A stretch of 64,000 nucleotides of DNA from Nymphalis io. Lineage: Eukaryota > Arthropoda > Insecta > Lepidoptera > Nymphalidae. The stretch covers positions 13,020,001 through 13,084,000 of the forward strand of contig NC_065918.1 in assembly GCF_905147045.1 (NCBI RefSeq), read 5' to 3'. Below the pieces are notes generated by a model. It did no database searches. It was not told where the DNA came from and saw only the letters and a program-made list of their open reading frames with translations. Made by a program: the position numbers and the translations under genes. Shown here piece after piece: positions 38,846 through 51,100 of this stretch (the stretch's first letter is position 1; each line of letters opens with the position of its first letter).

Positions 38846-39070
38846 GTAGTAAGTTAGAAACTTTTTATTTTATTACTTTATATTAATATTTACCATCGCA
38901 TAGAGTACTGTGTTTCATCTTGATAAGAATATTGACGCCATATCAAATTAAGACTTTTGAATTACTAAGTTTAATTGAGATTGAGTAACGCTACAATCGA
39001 AGCATGCTTTATTTGTGCAAGCTATGTAAGCTGCGCTTTCACTTAAAGAAAATTGAACTTATAGTTGCTT

Positions 39071-39180
39071 ATTTTATAGAATAGGTAGGCGGACGAGCAT
39101 ATAAGCCACCTGATGGTAAGTGGTCACCAACGCCCAAAGACATTGGTAATGTAAAAAATGTTAACCATCGGTTACATATA
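39071..39180 (-). repeat. Partial copy of the same dispersed repeat
   Basis: Contains GGTAGGCGGACGAGCATATA, CCACCTGATGGTAAGTGGTC and ACATTGGTAATGT, then ends. It covers roughly the first third in minus orientation. Confidence 0.72.
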
Positions 39181-41316
39181 AATAAAATGTCTGTCTTTTA
39201 TACACCCCTATTATATTCGGCTAATTATAATTCGGCGAATTTATATTCTAAAATGGTTTAAATTTGGTCCTCTTATAGAATTAGCATCAAAACCAAACCA
39301 CCGATGAAATAAATAAACGATTCCAAATAAAGGTAGCGCCCCAGATATAGAAAATTTAAAAAGCGCAACGAACCCTTGTTTTAATAAAAATAATTAATAC
39401 AAAAAATCGATCCCCAAAAAGTAAACCAGCCGGTTTTAGATAATGAGATGAGGTATTAATTGAATAACAATTAAACGAAACGGAACTACGATCAACGGCG
39501 AACGCTTCAAAATTTAAAAGATTAAAGGAAAAAGGCCATGTGAAAAATACGAGGAAAATTACGCAGAGGTGTGTTGCTTTTGCAAAACAACCGCCGTCGT
39601 TTTACAAGCGCCGGTTCACAAGAGTAAAGTTGCGACGGTGGCTTTACACAAATAAGGATTCGAACCGTTTGTTCATTAACCTTGTCGTCCGAACTGAGCC
39701 CGTAGTAATTTTTATTTGTTTTCAAATTTAAAAAATTGAGCTTAGGGGAAGAAAATTTTTCAGACAACAATGAAATCACTGGAGGCTATTTCGACGCATT
39801 TAGATGAAAAAGAAAAAATAATAATTTACGAAGGGTTAGAAAAGTTACCCCGAGCTGCTAGCTGTATTGAGTTAAGGGTAATTATATAGAAAAAGAATAG
39901 TTTTGTTACTCTTTTTAGTTAAGGACCGTTGAGTATTCCGTGAAAGGTTTGACTTTTCTCTCGTAGTGTTCGAAACTTGTGTGAAATCAAGTTTTTGTAT
40001 TTTATATTTTAAAACTCACTTAGAAACTTTAAAAATTAAATTAAGGATAATCTTTTTATCTATTTACTGTAGGTTTTGAAATTTTAGTCTCACATTTAAA
40101 TTTATCATACTTCCACAGTGTTGAGTACATTGAGCTGAAATTTTGAACATCATTTTAGTGCTGATTTTATATTACTTATTTTTTTGTATTTATTTATTAG
40201 GAAGCCAACGTTATATATAGCCAACTAAGAAATACGATTTCATAATAAGTATATAAAAATACCCATTTTAGTCGAACTTAACATGCAAGTTAGAAGTTGT
40301 TGCTCACTTAAGTATAGTCTAATTAACGAAAAACAAAAAATCCGTAACTTATATAACAGTGTTTGTTAAAAAATATTTTAATGGATTTTTGACGTTAACC
40401 ACAATAAAACAAACTAGTAAATAATAATTTGAGCTAACTATGAATCTATAAATCAGTCCTTAAAAAAAAGAAATATTCAGTAATCTCAAAAAAAAGTTTT
40501 TTAATTTCTTAAGTGAAATTTGAATTGACTTTGTTAGAGGATTATTTAATTTTTTATTTTTTTGTTTTTATATATATTTAACTTTATAAGTATGTTTTGA
40601 CTTTTGCTTTAGAAGAGTTTTAGTACGTGGAATAAATAAAACTTACTTTTATACTTAAACTTATTTTTATTGATTCGCATGTAGCCGTGAGTATCTTAAT
40701 TCCTTTATTTTAGCATTATAATGTTAGTTATTTTTGACTATCATAATAGTACGAAACTCGACTCGTGACTCAATCTTGAACGTCTTTTTTTTCGACTTTT
40801 AATTTAATGAATTTTATCGGTAATAAGTTTAAAAAAACAAAAACCGAAAATAGAGTCGAGTGAAAATAAAGTAAGATTAACTTCAGTTAAATTGAATATC
40901 GTTATGCATCTTGCATGCCGTTGACGCCGACTACCACGACATCCTCGCAATGCACTAAGGCTCTTTCAATAGTGTTGGTGTATCTTAAGCTTCAAAATAA
41001 TTTTGTCATTCCAAAATGATAAAATTCACACCGGACCTTTGAAGTTACCGACTCGTGGCAGATCTGACGCAAACAGACTTTTCTTCCCACGGAGCGTCGG
41101 TGCGGGCTGGTCCGCGTCCGTCCGTAACAAAACGCACCAAGGGAACTCAAGGGAATGTATTTACTCTAGTATAATTGAACGCATTTAAAACTTTGACTAT
41201 TCACTATTCTGCCAAGTAGAAATAAAATTAAAAATAAAAATTATTTACAGAGTTCTATTTCATGCTACAACTCATGTAAATACTTCAAAGTATGCTTTAA
41301 TTAAACAGACTTTTAT

Positions 41317-41357
41317 GAATTTGTACATTAAAGGTAAAACCTTTAATGTACAAATTC
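41317..41357. repeat. Perfect inverted repeat, 19-bp arms, 3-bp loop
   Basis: GAATTTGTACATTAAAGGT, then AAA, then its exact reverse complement. It lies in intron 3 with no repeat family around it. Confidence 0.95.
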
Positions 41358-43693
41358 TGTAGAGCCAGAGGGTGAATTCTACTGACAAATTGTCACTTCA
41401 TTGCAATCGAATCGAAATGTAATCGTTGCCGTTTAACCGTTTTCCTATTCAACTAACACAACGAACCAGTTGCGGCTCGGTCGAAGTTGAATCGGAACAG
41501 ACAAGGGAACGTATTGTAACACTTGAAAATTAGTAGTTTTGGCTCTCACTTACGATACAGCTGAGGTTTATTTTCGTGAGGAATAGAATGGGTAGCGTAT
41601 CGTAACCTTTATAAATTAGTAGAATTGATCCCATGTTTGTCATGAAAATACTACGGCTCAGTATTTGACCCTGAGGAATAAAACATTAAAGTGTTTATTT
41701 GCAAAATCAAACCCCGTGTCTCGAACAAATTCTGCAATCCATATTAACCTTTTTATTTTTTACTCTTCATCGAGTTTTTGTGTTAATTAGTAATAATCCA
41801 TGAAAGTTTTAATTAATGAAATCGTTATAGAAACCAATAACATTTCATTTTCGTTTCATTCCAGCTCTTCTTCATAGCGTACAATAAAGCTTACTAGGCC
41901 AAATTATGCTATTACTTTTATATTCGAAAAATAAATAGAAGCCTTTCAAAATGTCGCGTGTATCGCGAAATTTTAATATATTATTTATTATCTGTTTGGT
42001 TGCTATGACATATGAATTAACCAGAACACAGATACTTTTTTTCACTCCGTTTTGTACTCGAATTAATAACATATTTTATCTAGTTGATTTTGAAGGCTAC
42101 TGATTTTGTCGTCTTTTCAATTGTAAGGATAAGTGCGTTTTAAACACAATTTATTTAATTACACATTATTTAAAGAGTAACCGATTATTATTATTATTTT
42201 ATATATAATAATACATGCGACTTTGACGTACGATTATAGCCCAGCAAAATTTAATATTTCATTCGCGCGCCCCCTTATCCGCCCCCTCTCATAGATCGCA
42301 CATCGCATCAAAAGCTTGTTGTGTAAAAAAATGGAACGACTCATTTAGCGGACAATCGTGTCATTCAAAATAATAAAACTAAATAAGTATATTCAACGTG
42401 TGGTTGGCATATCAAATTATAAAACCAATATCTTATAAAAAGTAATTGCAAATCATAGTCAAATTTTAGCAATTTTACTTTCAAGTCATTAATCAATTCA
42501 TAAATTATTTATTATCATAATTTATTTACTTAAAAAAAATAATTTATTAATAAGGTATAATAATAATATAAGGTTATATAATTTAAACTTTTTTAGAAAA
42601 AAAAAGTGTTACAGACAAAAATATACAAAATTGGTTAAATTAATGAGGATTTAGCATACTCTGATGTAACATTTGAAATGTTAACGACATAATAAAATAA
42701 TTCTGTAAATTAACATAACATAAGACAATATTGTTTTCGAAGAAACAAACGAATGATTTATCGATTCGTCTGATATTAATAGTCCGGGCGTTGGGAAAAA
42801 TAATTCTGTCAAAAATGGTAAAAATAGCTCGAGCTCGGCTAGAACTTTTAATAGATAACATCGAGTCACTCACAAACCTCAGATAACCTTGCGGGATATA
42901 AAAATCTGGTCTATTGATATTGATTACGCTCATAATACTTCATCAAACTTAAAAACTGCAATAGACGTTCTGTGACGGTGATTGATAACTATTACAATTA
43001 ACTTGGAGCCCTTGCAGCTGATTGCTGGATTTACGGGAACTCAGATTAAGTATGACGAATTCAAAGAATAATATTTTTGGATTCAGAAATATGATCAACG
43101 TAGACATATCGTATACCTACCAAAATATCCGAATTTTACAGTTATTTAAATTCCAATCTGTTCTTATACTCACAATATGACCTAAGGACAAAATATAAAC
43201 GGCTATTTTCGTTTCATTAAAATAAAGCTTTCTATGGCGCGTGTATGCCGTCAAAAGTAAATAGCAAACAAATCAAGTGTTGCCTTAATGAATCTTTAAG
43301 TGACTCTGAAAGGAAACTTATTGAAATCAAATAAGGAGTGCCTAAAGTAGCCATTTTCAACGTCTGAATTTAAGCTGTAAGTAATACAATATATATAAGA
43401 TATATAAGATAATAAGTAATATAAGAATTTCAAAAGTTGCCATATTCTTCTTGATCGTGACAGTCAACAGAGTTACTCAATATATAACTAGAAATTTAAC
43501 TCTACAAGTAAAGTAACTGTATTAGAGGAGTGTAACTTAGAAATTAGCGAATCGTAGACAATTTTCACCTCACTTATGAAATGAATATATTAATGCATGA
43601 CTGCAGCTCAGCAATCGTTTAAACACGTTGACACAATCTATTGAAATATATCTATAATAATACTAAAGTAATATTATATTATACAATATTTAC

Positions 43694-43892
43694 CTGCACA
43701 TATGCTGTAAGCTCTGCACACGCTTAAATCGGGATACTGGATACAGCAGTTGTACTCTGACAGGGCCGAGCACTGGGCGCAGGTTCAGAAAGAACAGATA
43801 GCGGCCGCTGCGCGACGTCTCCACTGCGTTCTCGATGAATTCCACAATAGTCTGCGCTTTGAACATCGTACAGCCCCCGAAGCAGAAGTTAC
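43694..43892 (-). CDS. SOCS7: SOCS6/7-like protein, exon encoding C-terminal half of SH2 domain and BC-box start
   Basis: The exon completes the split Gly codon, then encodes 65 residues and two bases of an Arg codon. Visible are FKAQTIVEFIENAVE (end of the SH2 core), RYLFFLNLRPVLGP, VQLLYPVSRF, and VQSLQHMC, which starts the elongin-binding BC box of the SOCS box. Splice sites are a pyrimidine-tract TTTCAG acceptor just above 43892 and a GTAAAT donor at 43693-43688. This donor is weaker than those of the other exons. The sequence LLYPVSRF..V.SLQH.C is a hallmark of the SOCS6/SOCS7 subgroup. The exon is isolated by 17.8 kb and 25.5 kb introns, so it is easy to miss without splice reasoning. 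Confidence 0.93.
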
Positions 43893-44804
43893 CTGAAATT
43901 AATACATGATTAAAATTTTGCCCCTTTTTAAATATATTTCCTTTTTGTCAAATTTGATTAAATGTAATTACAGATAATAATTTAATACTTTTGAATGTTT
44001 CGGATTCGTATCGATTTTGATATCATGGAACTAGAAGTATTGATGAATTGTTGTGAAATTTTATTATTAGGCGGAACCTTCGTTATCTATCCAAATAAAA
44101 AAAAATGAAGTTTCTATCTGTGACTTCAATATATCTGCCTCCTTTAAAGTTAATATGGCTATTTACGAGTTACCAAAACCAAAACTATTAATTCTATTTT
44201 TGTATTTCTGTTGGTCCGGGTTAATCTTTGAAACGGCTAAAAATTACAAATTGAAATAAAAATAAAAGCACAAGCTTTAGAATGCAATTTTTAACTAGGT
44301 TGTAATTTTGTTCTATTAGTCTCAACTTAAGTAACAGTTTTGTTTTGTATTTTGTACATTATTATTTTTTTAAGTTTACCTATTCCTTAGTTTTAGGGTA
44401 TAATTAAGTTTGCATAAAATTATTTAGTTACATCCTTATATTAGATAAAATGGGTTGTTATTTTTTTCCACTACTTGCTGCTGCTTTACATGGGTAAAGA
44501 TTACCCATGGAAGTAATTAGGTAGTAAAAAAATATATGTAGCATGCCATGCCAAAGATATTGTTGTATATTCATTTGATAGAAATGAAAATACTACAACT
44601 AATATGTATATAAGGAGGAATTACAATAATTCAGTATATCCATTTATGTTCAATTACTAGAGTAATAATAATCGCACTCATATCAGAAATATGAAAGGTT
44701 GTGTGTGTTATGAATATTTATTACTTCTTCAAGCTTTATCGCATCTAAAATATGACATAATTAAAATATTTTGGTGTTTTCTACCGTTTTAACTAGATTT
44801 TCGA

Positions 44805-44845
44805 TTAGGGCGCGGGCGAAGCCGCAGGCCAAGCGCTAGTTTTTA
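44805..44845 (+). repeat. Short repeat end (GCGAAGCCGC...GCTAGT)
   Basis: GGGCGCGGGCGAAGCCGCAG followed by GCCAAGCGCTAGTTTTTATA resembles the terminal part of the repeat type at 38686-38845 and stands out from its AT-rich context. Only the end is preserved. Confidence 0.45.
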
Positions 44846-45420
44846 TATATATGTAAAATATGCAATATCCTGCCTTATGGTCAAGGTATAGGTCAATAAA
44901 CGACGGAGTTTTTAGAAAAAAAAGACTAGTAATCGTTTTCAAAATGACGCTAAACTTAATGTGTTTTAAAGGGCGCAACATCCCCTCCATATTCAAACGC
45001 TATCCATTCGAGAGATTCGAGTGCCATTGTTTTTAGCATATAAAAGCCTAATATATTCATATATGTAAGTTTTTGCGATTAGAATAAAGTATCACACTGA
45101 AAATGCACTAACAGTTTATTTTTAATTTTTTTCTTCTGTTAGCCCTTAAATAGTCGTAGTAATGCAAAGCATGCTGTGCTGTTATAACTAATAATAAATT
45201 AAAATAGAAGTGGAAAGTACAAATAACTTCCGAAAAGTAAAGATTTTTTTAAAATATGATTACATTAGTATTTGGTAACTGAAAATTATACATAAATTAT
45301 AAATATTTATAACAATATACTTTTTTTTACACTTAATAGGCAGCGTTTGACCGTTGACTTGCCTGATCTTAAGCATCGATACGGTTTAGGATGTAGCACG
45401 CTTGCCTAAAAGAAACCTGT

Positions 45421-45897
45421 TCACTCTGGATTTGAAAACACCAACGTTCTACCTATAAGGAAATACAGACTCAGGCAGAGCATTCCATAGTTTCGCAGTG
45501 CGAATGATGAATGTGGATTCAAAGCGCTTCGTACGTAGGCTGGGATTTCCACTGTGTACCTATGGCGCTTTGGTCGCGTATGCCTGGCCGTTCGATAGTA
45601 AAAGGGGGCGGAAGGAATCAGTTCGTGTAATTCCTGCGCACATTCTCCGAAATGATAGAAGACTGAAAGTGATGCAACCACACGTCGATGTTCGAGACTT
45701 TGGAGTCTAGACTCGACCAATGTGTCCTCTCCTATCAGCCTCCTGGCTCGCCTCTCAATCAACTCTAGAGCCCGAAGATGGTGCTTAGCAGAGCCGTCGC
45801 AAAAATGAGAGCAGATTTCCATACAAGACCTCACTTGTGCTTTGTATAAGCTGAGCAGTTGTACTGGAGTATAGTAACATCTCACTCTCTCAATCAA
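45421..45897 (-). pseudogene. LINE reverse transcriptase C-terminal remnant
   Basis: This is the longest open piece (158 codons) of the decayed LINE. It matches the C-terminal region of the younger copy at 50471-51694: YYTPVQLLSLYKAQVRSCME against FFTPQQLCLLYKTQVRSCVE. It includes a run corresponding to RLQRRAVRIIGD, and ends ALRNYGMLCLSLYFL. No catalytic motif falls in this part. Confidence 0.82.
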
Positions 45898-45909
45898 CTC
45901 TCAACTCTC

Positions 45910-46845
45910 TCAACGTTTGGAGAGGATACCAAGCTTTCGGGTGGCTATTTGGGCTTTGTACTCAATAAAAGAGCCGAAATTTAGAGTCGACGTTAGAGTA
46001 ACGCCAAGCTCAAGGTGAATAGTTATAGGTACGGACACATTTCGGAAAGAGGGAGGTAGCTGAAATTCCCTCTTTTTGGCGGAAAACAAACACGCCTGCG
46101 TCTTGGTTGCATTGAACATGACCAAATTGACATCGCCCCAATCAGACACTGCCCTTAGGGTCATGCTCATGCGCTCAAAAATGGCCTTTCTCTGAGCCAG
46201 AATTTGGGCCTCACTAGCTCTCGACAACTGTGCAATCATCTGGATACCCATGGATACCGGGTATCAGCAGATCATTGATGTGCAGCAGAAATACTGTAGC
46301 CGAGAGCACTGACCCCTGGGGAACACAGGCATTAGAGCCATTTGATCCGACGAGTGGCCATCAATCACCACTCGTAACGATCAGTTCCTCAGGAAGTCTC
46401 CACGCACAAAGGCTACCAGGCAGGCCATATGCAGGAAGCTTGCTGATAAGGCTATCACGTCAAACCTTGTCAAAGGCCTTCGAGATATCTAAAGAAACAA
46501 CAAGTGCCTCCCCGTGTTTCTCGATGGCCTCACTCCAGGTGTGTGTGACGTACACCAGAAGCTCACAAGTGGACCGATTTCGGCAAAATCCGTACTGTCG
46601 GTCACTGAGAAGGTCGTTGGCTTCCACGTACGTCAGGAGCCTAGTATTAAGGACAGGTTCTATTGTCTTGCACAGAATGGACGTAACCGAGACGGCACGG
46701 GCTGCACGTTAGCAAGCTCACGAGACTTAGACACTTGACCAGTCTTAAGAGAGCGGCGAAACAGACGCGTCAGGATAGGAGACAGTTCAGGCGCACAGTT
46801 CCTCAGGACAATTGCTGGAATGCCATCAGGTCCGCAACAATATAG
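45910..46845 (-). pseudogene. LINE reverse transcriptase core remnant
   Basis: Contains the RT palm motifs in broken frames: GPDGIPAIVL, SLDISKAF, QGSVLSATVFLLHINDLL, and GYPDD at about 46245-46260, where the catalytic YADD has an Ala to Pro change. The frame 46251-45910 covers the region after the catalytic box (NLVMFNATKTQACLFSAKKR). Confidence 0.78.
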
Positions 46846-47091
46846 ACGAATCATATCGAAAATACTGTTATTAACTTATTACATTGTATTTTATTCGTAC
46901 TATAATTAAATTCAATATTCGCTATCAACGATCATAGCAAGAGGTACAGTCCCGGTTGCAACGTATAAGTTTTAAAATAGCAATTTCTGTTTACAATTCA
47001 TCTCGTTCAAAGTTTATTCTACGCTGAGAAAAATATGTCGTTTTTCGATGAAATTCTAACGTTTCCATATCGTTAACCTGCAGCTTTTATT

Positions 47092-47129
47092 ATTTTATTA
47101 GACTTTACTGCAGTAAAGTCTAATAAAAT
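47092..47129. repeat. Perfect 38-bp palindrome without spacer
   Basis: ATTTTATTAGACTTTACTG is followed directly by its reverse complement, with CTGCAG at the centre. It lies in intron 2, between the decayed and the intact LINE. Confidence 0.95.
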
Positions 47130-48129
47130 GTAAAGTTACTCATCAACACTTTAATAATAAAAATTACTGTCTACTGTCAAGCTGAACTTAAAAGCAAATA
47201 GACTGTTAGTTTTTTATAACCAATTTTATATACCAATCAAAACCAATAAACAAAAACGAAATATTGAATATAAATTTTACGGCAAAGACAAGTCTTTGAC
47301 GCAACACAATGTATAAATATATACTTTGAATCTGGTTTACATCATTTATTATGTATGCCGCCGTCCGACGCCATTTTAAGGATTAGCCGGTTCATCCTGA
47401 ACGAAAATAGCTCGGTCAAAACGTATTAGACTTGATGTCAGTGTTTCCTAGGATATTATTAAAAATCTTACTATGAATATAGACATTTCAGAGATGCATC
47501 AAAGACTAATTAGGTCTTATTTATAATGAGATCGAGCTCGCATTCTCTGTACCATAGACATTAACATCGACTGCAGTTTCAACGAACAATATTTGCATCT
47601 CGATTTATTTTATACTTATTTATAACATGATACTTGCATACAACGGCATGTCGACTTTTATTACAATCAACGTGAGAGAATTTTCGTAAAAACCAAGTGA
47701 GATAATATTTCGGAAATGAGTTTTTTGGTATTAATATGTAGTTAGTATATAAAACAAAAATTATTATTTAACAATTGAAGTGATATACAAATATAGTAGT
47801 ACTACAAACTATTTTTATACAGTCGGTCCACACTACGAAAATATGGACCTAAGTTATTTATGTATGTACACACAAACCGCATTAAAAATTGCAAATTTAA
47901 GATGACCATTGATGACTCGTAACTGAGCCCCCATCGCACCGCTGTCCGCCACAATAAAATTATTTTTGTTGCGATATAGACAAATATTTTCTAAATTAAA
48001 CCCCTAATGATAGTAGACACTTTTTTATATATATAAAAACACCATATCAGTTAAAAAATCTTCGCAAATAATTAATTTTTTTTACCAAAACTTAAAATAT
48101 AAAACCGGATACTGTAAGTGAGATTTATC

Positions 48130-51100
48130 CGTGCAGTGACGGAGAAAGAATACATTTCACTGCCCCTCTCTTTCCCATGGGTGTCGTAAGAGGCGACTAA
48201 GGGATATCTGAGCGACCATCTGCTCATCTGGTGGTAGGATGCTAACATCCGCCTGGCTTGTTACCACCGAACGCATGGTGAAAAACTCGTGAAGTGGCTT
48301 GCAGCCGCGTTTCGAGGTCAGCCAGCGTACAGCCAGAGCCCGAGCGAGTATTGCCGCGATGGGTGTTGGTCCAATTGGAGACGGCTGTTGAACCAATGCC
48401 GGGGGAAACTGTATTGACCTGCCGGACAAGGAGACCCGAAGAAACGGCTGTTCCGCTGGCCGCCCGTGGCATAGTACAGGGGCCCGAGCGTGCCTAACCA
48501 GCTCGTGAGGCTGCCCCACCAGGCCACGCATAATCTCGGGGTGGACCGTCGTGCCGGTTGGTGACCGGTAGGTGGGGTCCCGGCGGCCACTTCCGGGGGG
48601 GTTCGGGGGCCCTTCCGTCCGGCGGGTCAGTGTATTTTTCCTTTTGGCAACCACTTGGGGAAACACGCCTCCACGCTTTGCCCATCCCTATCGTGGCAAT
48701 ACATCGCTCGCTTCACGTCTCTTTTCCATTTTATTTTTCCCAAATGGCGCAACAAAACAGAAATAACGGTCGTACAGCGGTGCACACCCCCACCATACCC
48801 TCGCTGTTTGAGGTCGAGTTCTCTAACATCCGAGGACTCCACACTAACCTCAACGCTGTCCACCACCATCTCGAGACAGCACGGCCAGCAATGTTGTTTC
48901 TCACGGAGACACAAATACTCCGTCCTGCCGATACCAGCTACCTTAATTATCCCGGCTACACGCTTGAAGAATCCTTCAAAGCGAAAGCCGGAGTATGCTT
49001 GTTCGTCAGGACGGATGTTTGCTGTCACCGACTGCGCTGCTTGGAGGACCCCTCCTTCTCCATGTTGGTGGTACGTGTGGACCTGGTTCGTTAGAGCCGA
49101 GTCTACGTGTGCCTCTACAGATCCCACAATGGTGACTTGGAGACAAGCCGATTATTTGACCATCTTAGTCGGGTGGCAGATGCTGCGCAAGAGCAATTTC
49201 CTAACGCGGAATTGGTGTTTTTGGGGGATTTTAATGCTCACCACGAATCCTGGTTGAAATCCCTCAAAACTGACCATGCTGGAAGGACTGCTCATGCTTT
49301 TGCTCTCACACATGACTTGACCCAACTGGTTGATCAGCCCACCAGGATCCCAGACATTGATGGGCAAGCACCTTCTCTACTGGACCTTCTGCTGACTTCT
49401 CACCCGGTGGAATATCAGGTTGTGGTTCAGGCTCCTCTTGGCTCTTCGGATCACAGCCTTATTTCTACCAGAGTGCCACAGGCCAAGCTGCCGCCACTAG
49501 CGGTATGCAAACGTCGCGTTTGGCACTATAAGTCGGCGGATTGGGACGGTATGCGCGATTACTATGCGTCAGTCCCTTGGAAGGAACGTTGCTTCAGTGG
49601 GAATGACCCGACAGTTAGTGCCGCTGCTGTTGCTGGCGAGATCATGCTGGAAATGGAATACTACATTCCTAGCTCAGATCTCATCAGTAGGAGTACGCGT
49701 AACCGTTGGTTCACTCGTGAATGTGCCGATGCTGTATCATCTAAGCAGGCGGCATATCGCAAGTGGATCAACGGCTGCATTAGCGGGGCATCTAACATTG
49801 ACTCACTGAAAGCAAACTATAATAAAAATTCCAAGTCCTGTAGAAAGGCATACACGAGAGCGGATGCACAGCGCATTGTACAGATTGGTCATGACCTTGT
49901 TTCGCATCCTAGGGGCTCCCGTAGCTTCTGGCGTCTGACCAAGTCTGTGCAAAACAATTTCTGCCAACCTTCACTGCCACCGCTCAGAAATCCGGACGGA
50001 TCGCTAGCTCACAGTCCGCAAGAGCAAGCTGATCTCCTGGCTAAACTCTTTGCCGACAATTCCGTCATCGATGATTGTAGTGCACTGCCACCTACAGTAC
50101 CTGCATGTGGCCATACGATGCCTGACATTAAAATCAGGCAACGTGATGTGCGTGCGGAGCTGCAATCACTTGATGTACGGAAAGCTAGCGGTCCCGATGG
50201 AATACCAGCCATAGTGCTGAAGAAGTGCGCAGCGGAGCTGTCTCCTGTGTTAACGCGCCTGTTCCAACTTTCTCTCTCTTCGGGAAGTGTGCCGGAGGCT
50301 TGGAGAAGAGCTAATGTGCAAGCGGTTCCCAAAAAAGGGAATCGGTCTGACCCGGCAAATTATCGGCCAATAGCTATCACCTCAGTACTTTGTAAGGTGA
50401 TGGAACGGATTTTAAACAACCAATTGATCCATTACCTAGAAGATCACTCTTTACTTAATGATCGTCAATCATGAAGTCCAAGGGGTTTCGACCAAAACGG
50501 TCCACAGGTGATCTTCTAGCGTACGTAACGCACCTCTGGGGTGAAGCTATCGACAAGCATGGAGAATCGTTGGCTGTCAGCCTCGATATCTCCAAGGCTT
50601 TCGACAGGGTCTGGCACAGAAGTCTTCTCTCCAAGCTGCCGGCATATGGTCTGCCTGCTCAGCTATGCACCTGGATTGCCAGCTTCCTACACAAGCGTAG
50701 CCTTCGTGTTTTAGTTGATGGTTGCGCTTCACAATTCTATGTAGTGAATGCTGGGGTCCCCCAGGGATCTGTGCTTTCTCCCACACTCTTTCTTTTGCAT
50801 ATCAATGATATGCTCTCTCTTGGGAACATACATTGCTATGCAGACGATAGTACAGTGCATGGTGGATACCACGGACGCGCAGTGGCTGGGCGAGCGGAAA
50901 TTGAGGAGAGGCGGAAGAATCTTGTCATTGAACTCGATAAGACGTTAGAGCTCATCGCCAAATGGGGCTCTGATAATCTTGTTGAGTTTAATGCCAAGAA
51001 AACACAGGTATGCGCTCTCACGGCGAAAAAGTCAACATTTTCCCCTCTTCCCTCCCTCAGTGGTACTCCGCTGGTGATGCAAAGCAAAATCGCCATGCTG

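Larger units (their letters stand above)
18227..43693 (-). other. Intron 3 of the SOCS6/7-like gene (about 25.5 kb)
   Basis: The intron interrupts an Arg codon inside the BC box, between the residues C and RFVI. It carries the three mariner-like copies, an RTE fragment, SINE pieces and several unclassified repeats, listed separately. The stretches 18227-19700, 22256-23263, 28582-28944, 29063-30194, 30871-31640, 31846-33140, 33800-34980, 35110-38166, 39181-41316 and 41358-43693 are mostly AT-rich and show no coding signal that I can support. Confidence 0.85.
45322..46845 (-). mobile_element. Decayed, 5'-truncated LINE of the same general type
   Basis: On the minus strand the sequence starts within the reverse transcriptase at CGPDGIPAIVLRNCAPELSP (near 46840) and runs to an A-rich 3' end, seen as TTTTTTTTACACTTAATAGG from about 45322. 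Identifiable pieces in order are GQVSKSRELANVQPVPS, VSLDISKAFDKV, PQGSVLSATVFLLHINDLL, a YPDD box in place of YADD, VSDWGDVNLVMFNATKTQACLF, RVRCYYTPVQLLSLYKAQVRS, and LIERRARRLIG. Several frameshifts and stops separate them. It lies in sense with the host gene and is about 1.3 kb from the younger plus-strand copy, to which it is related but clearly divergent. Confidence 0.85.

Noticed and set aside
46230..46712. 160-residue plus-strand protein
   Set aside because: Antisense to the decayed LINE reverse transcriptase on the minus strand.
48157..48666. 169-residue proline/arginine-rich protein on the minus strand
   Set aside because: An antisense frame through the GC-rich LINE 5' leader. GC-rich sequence leaves many frames open by chance.
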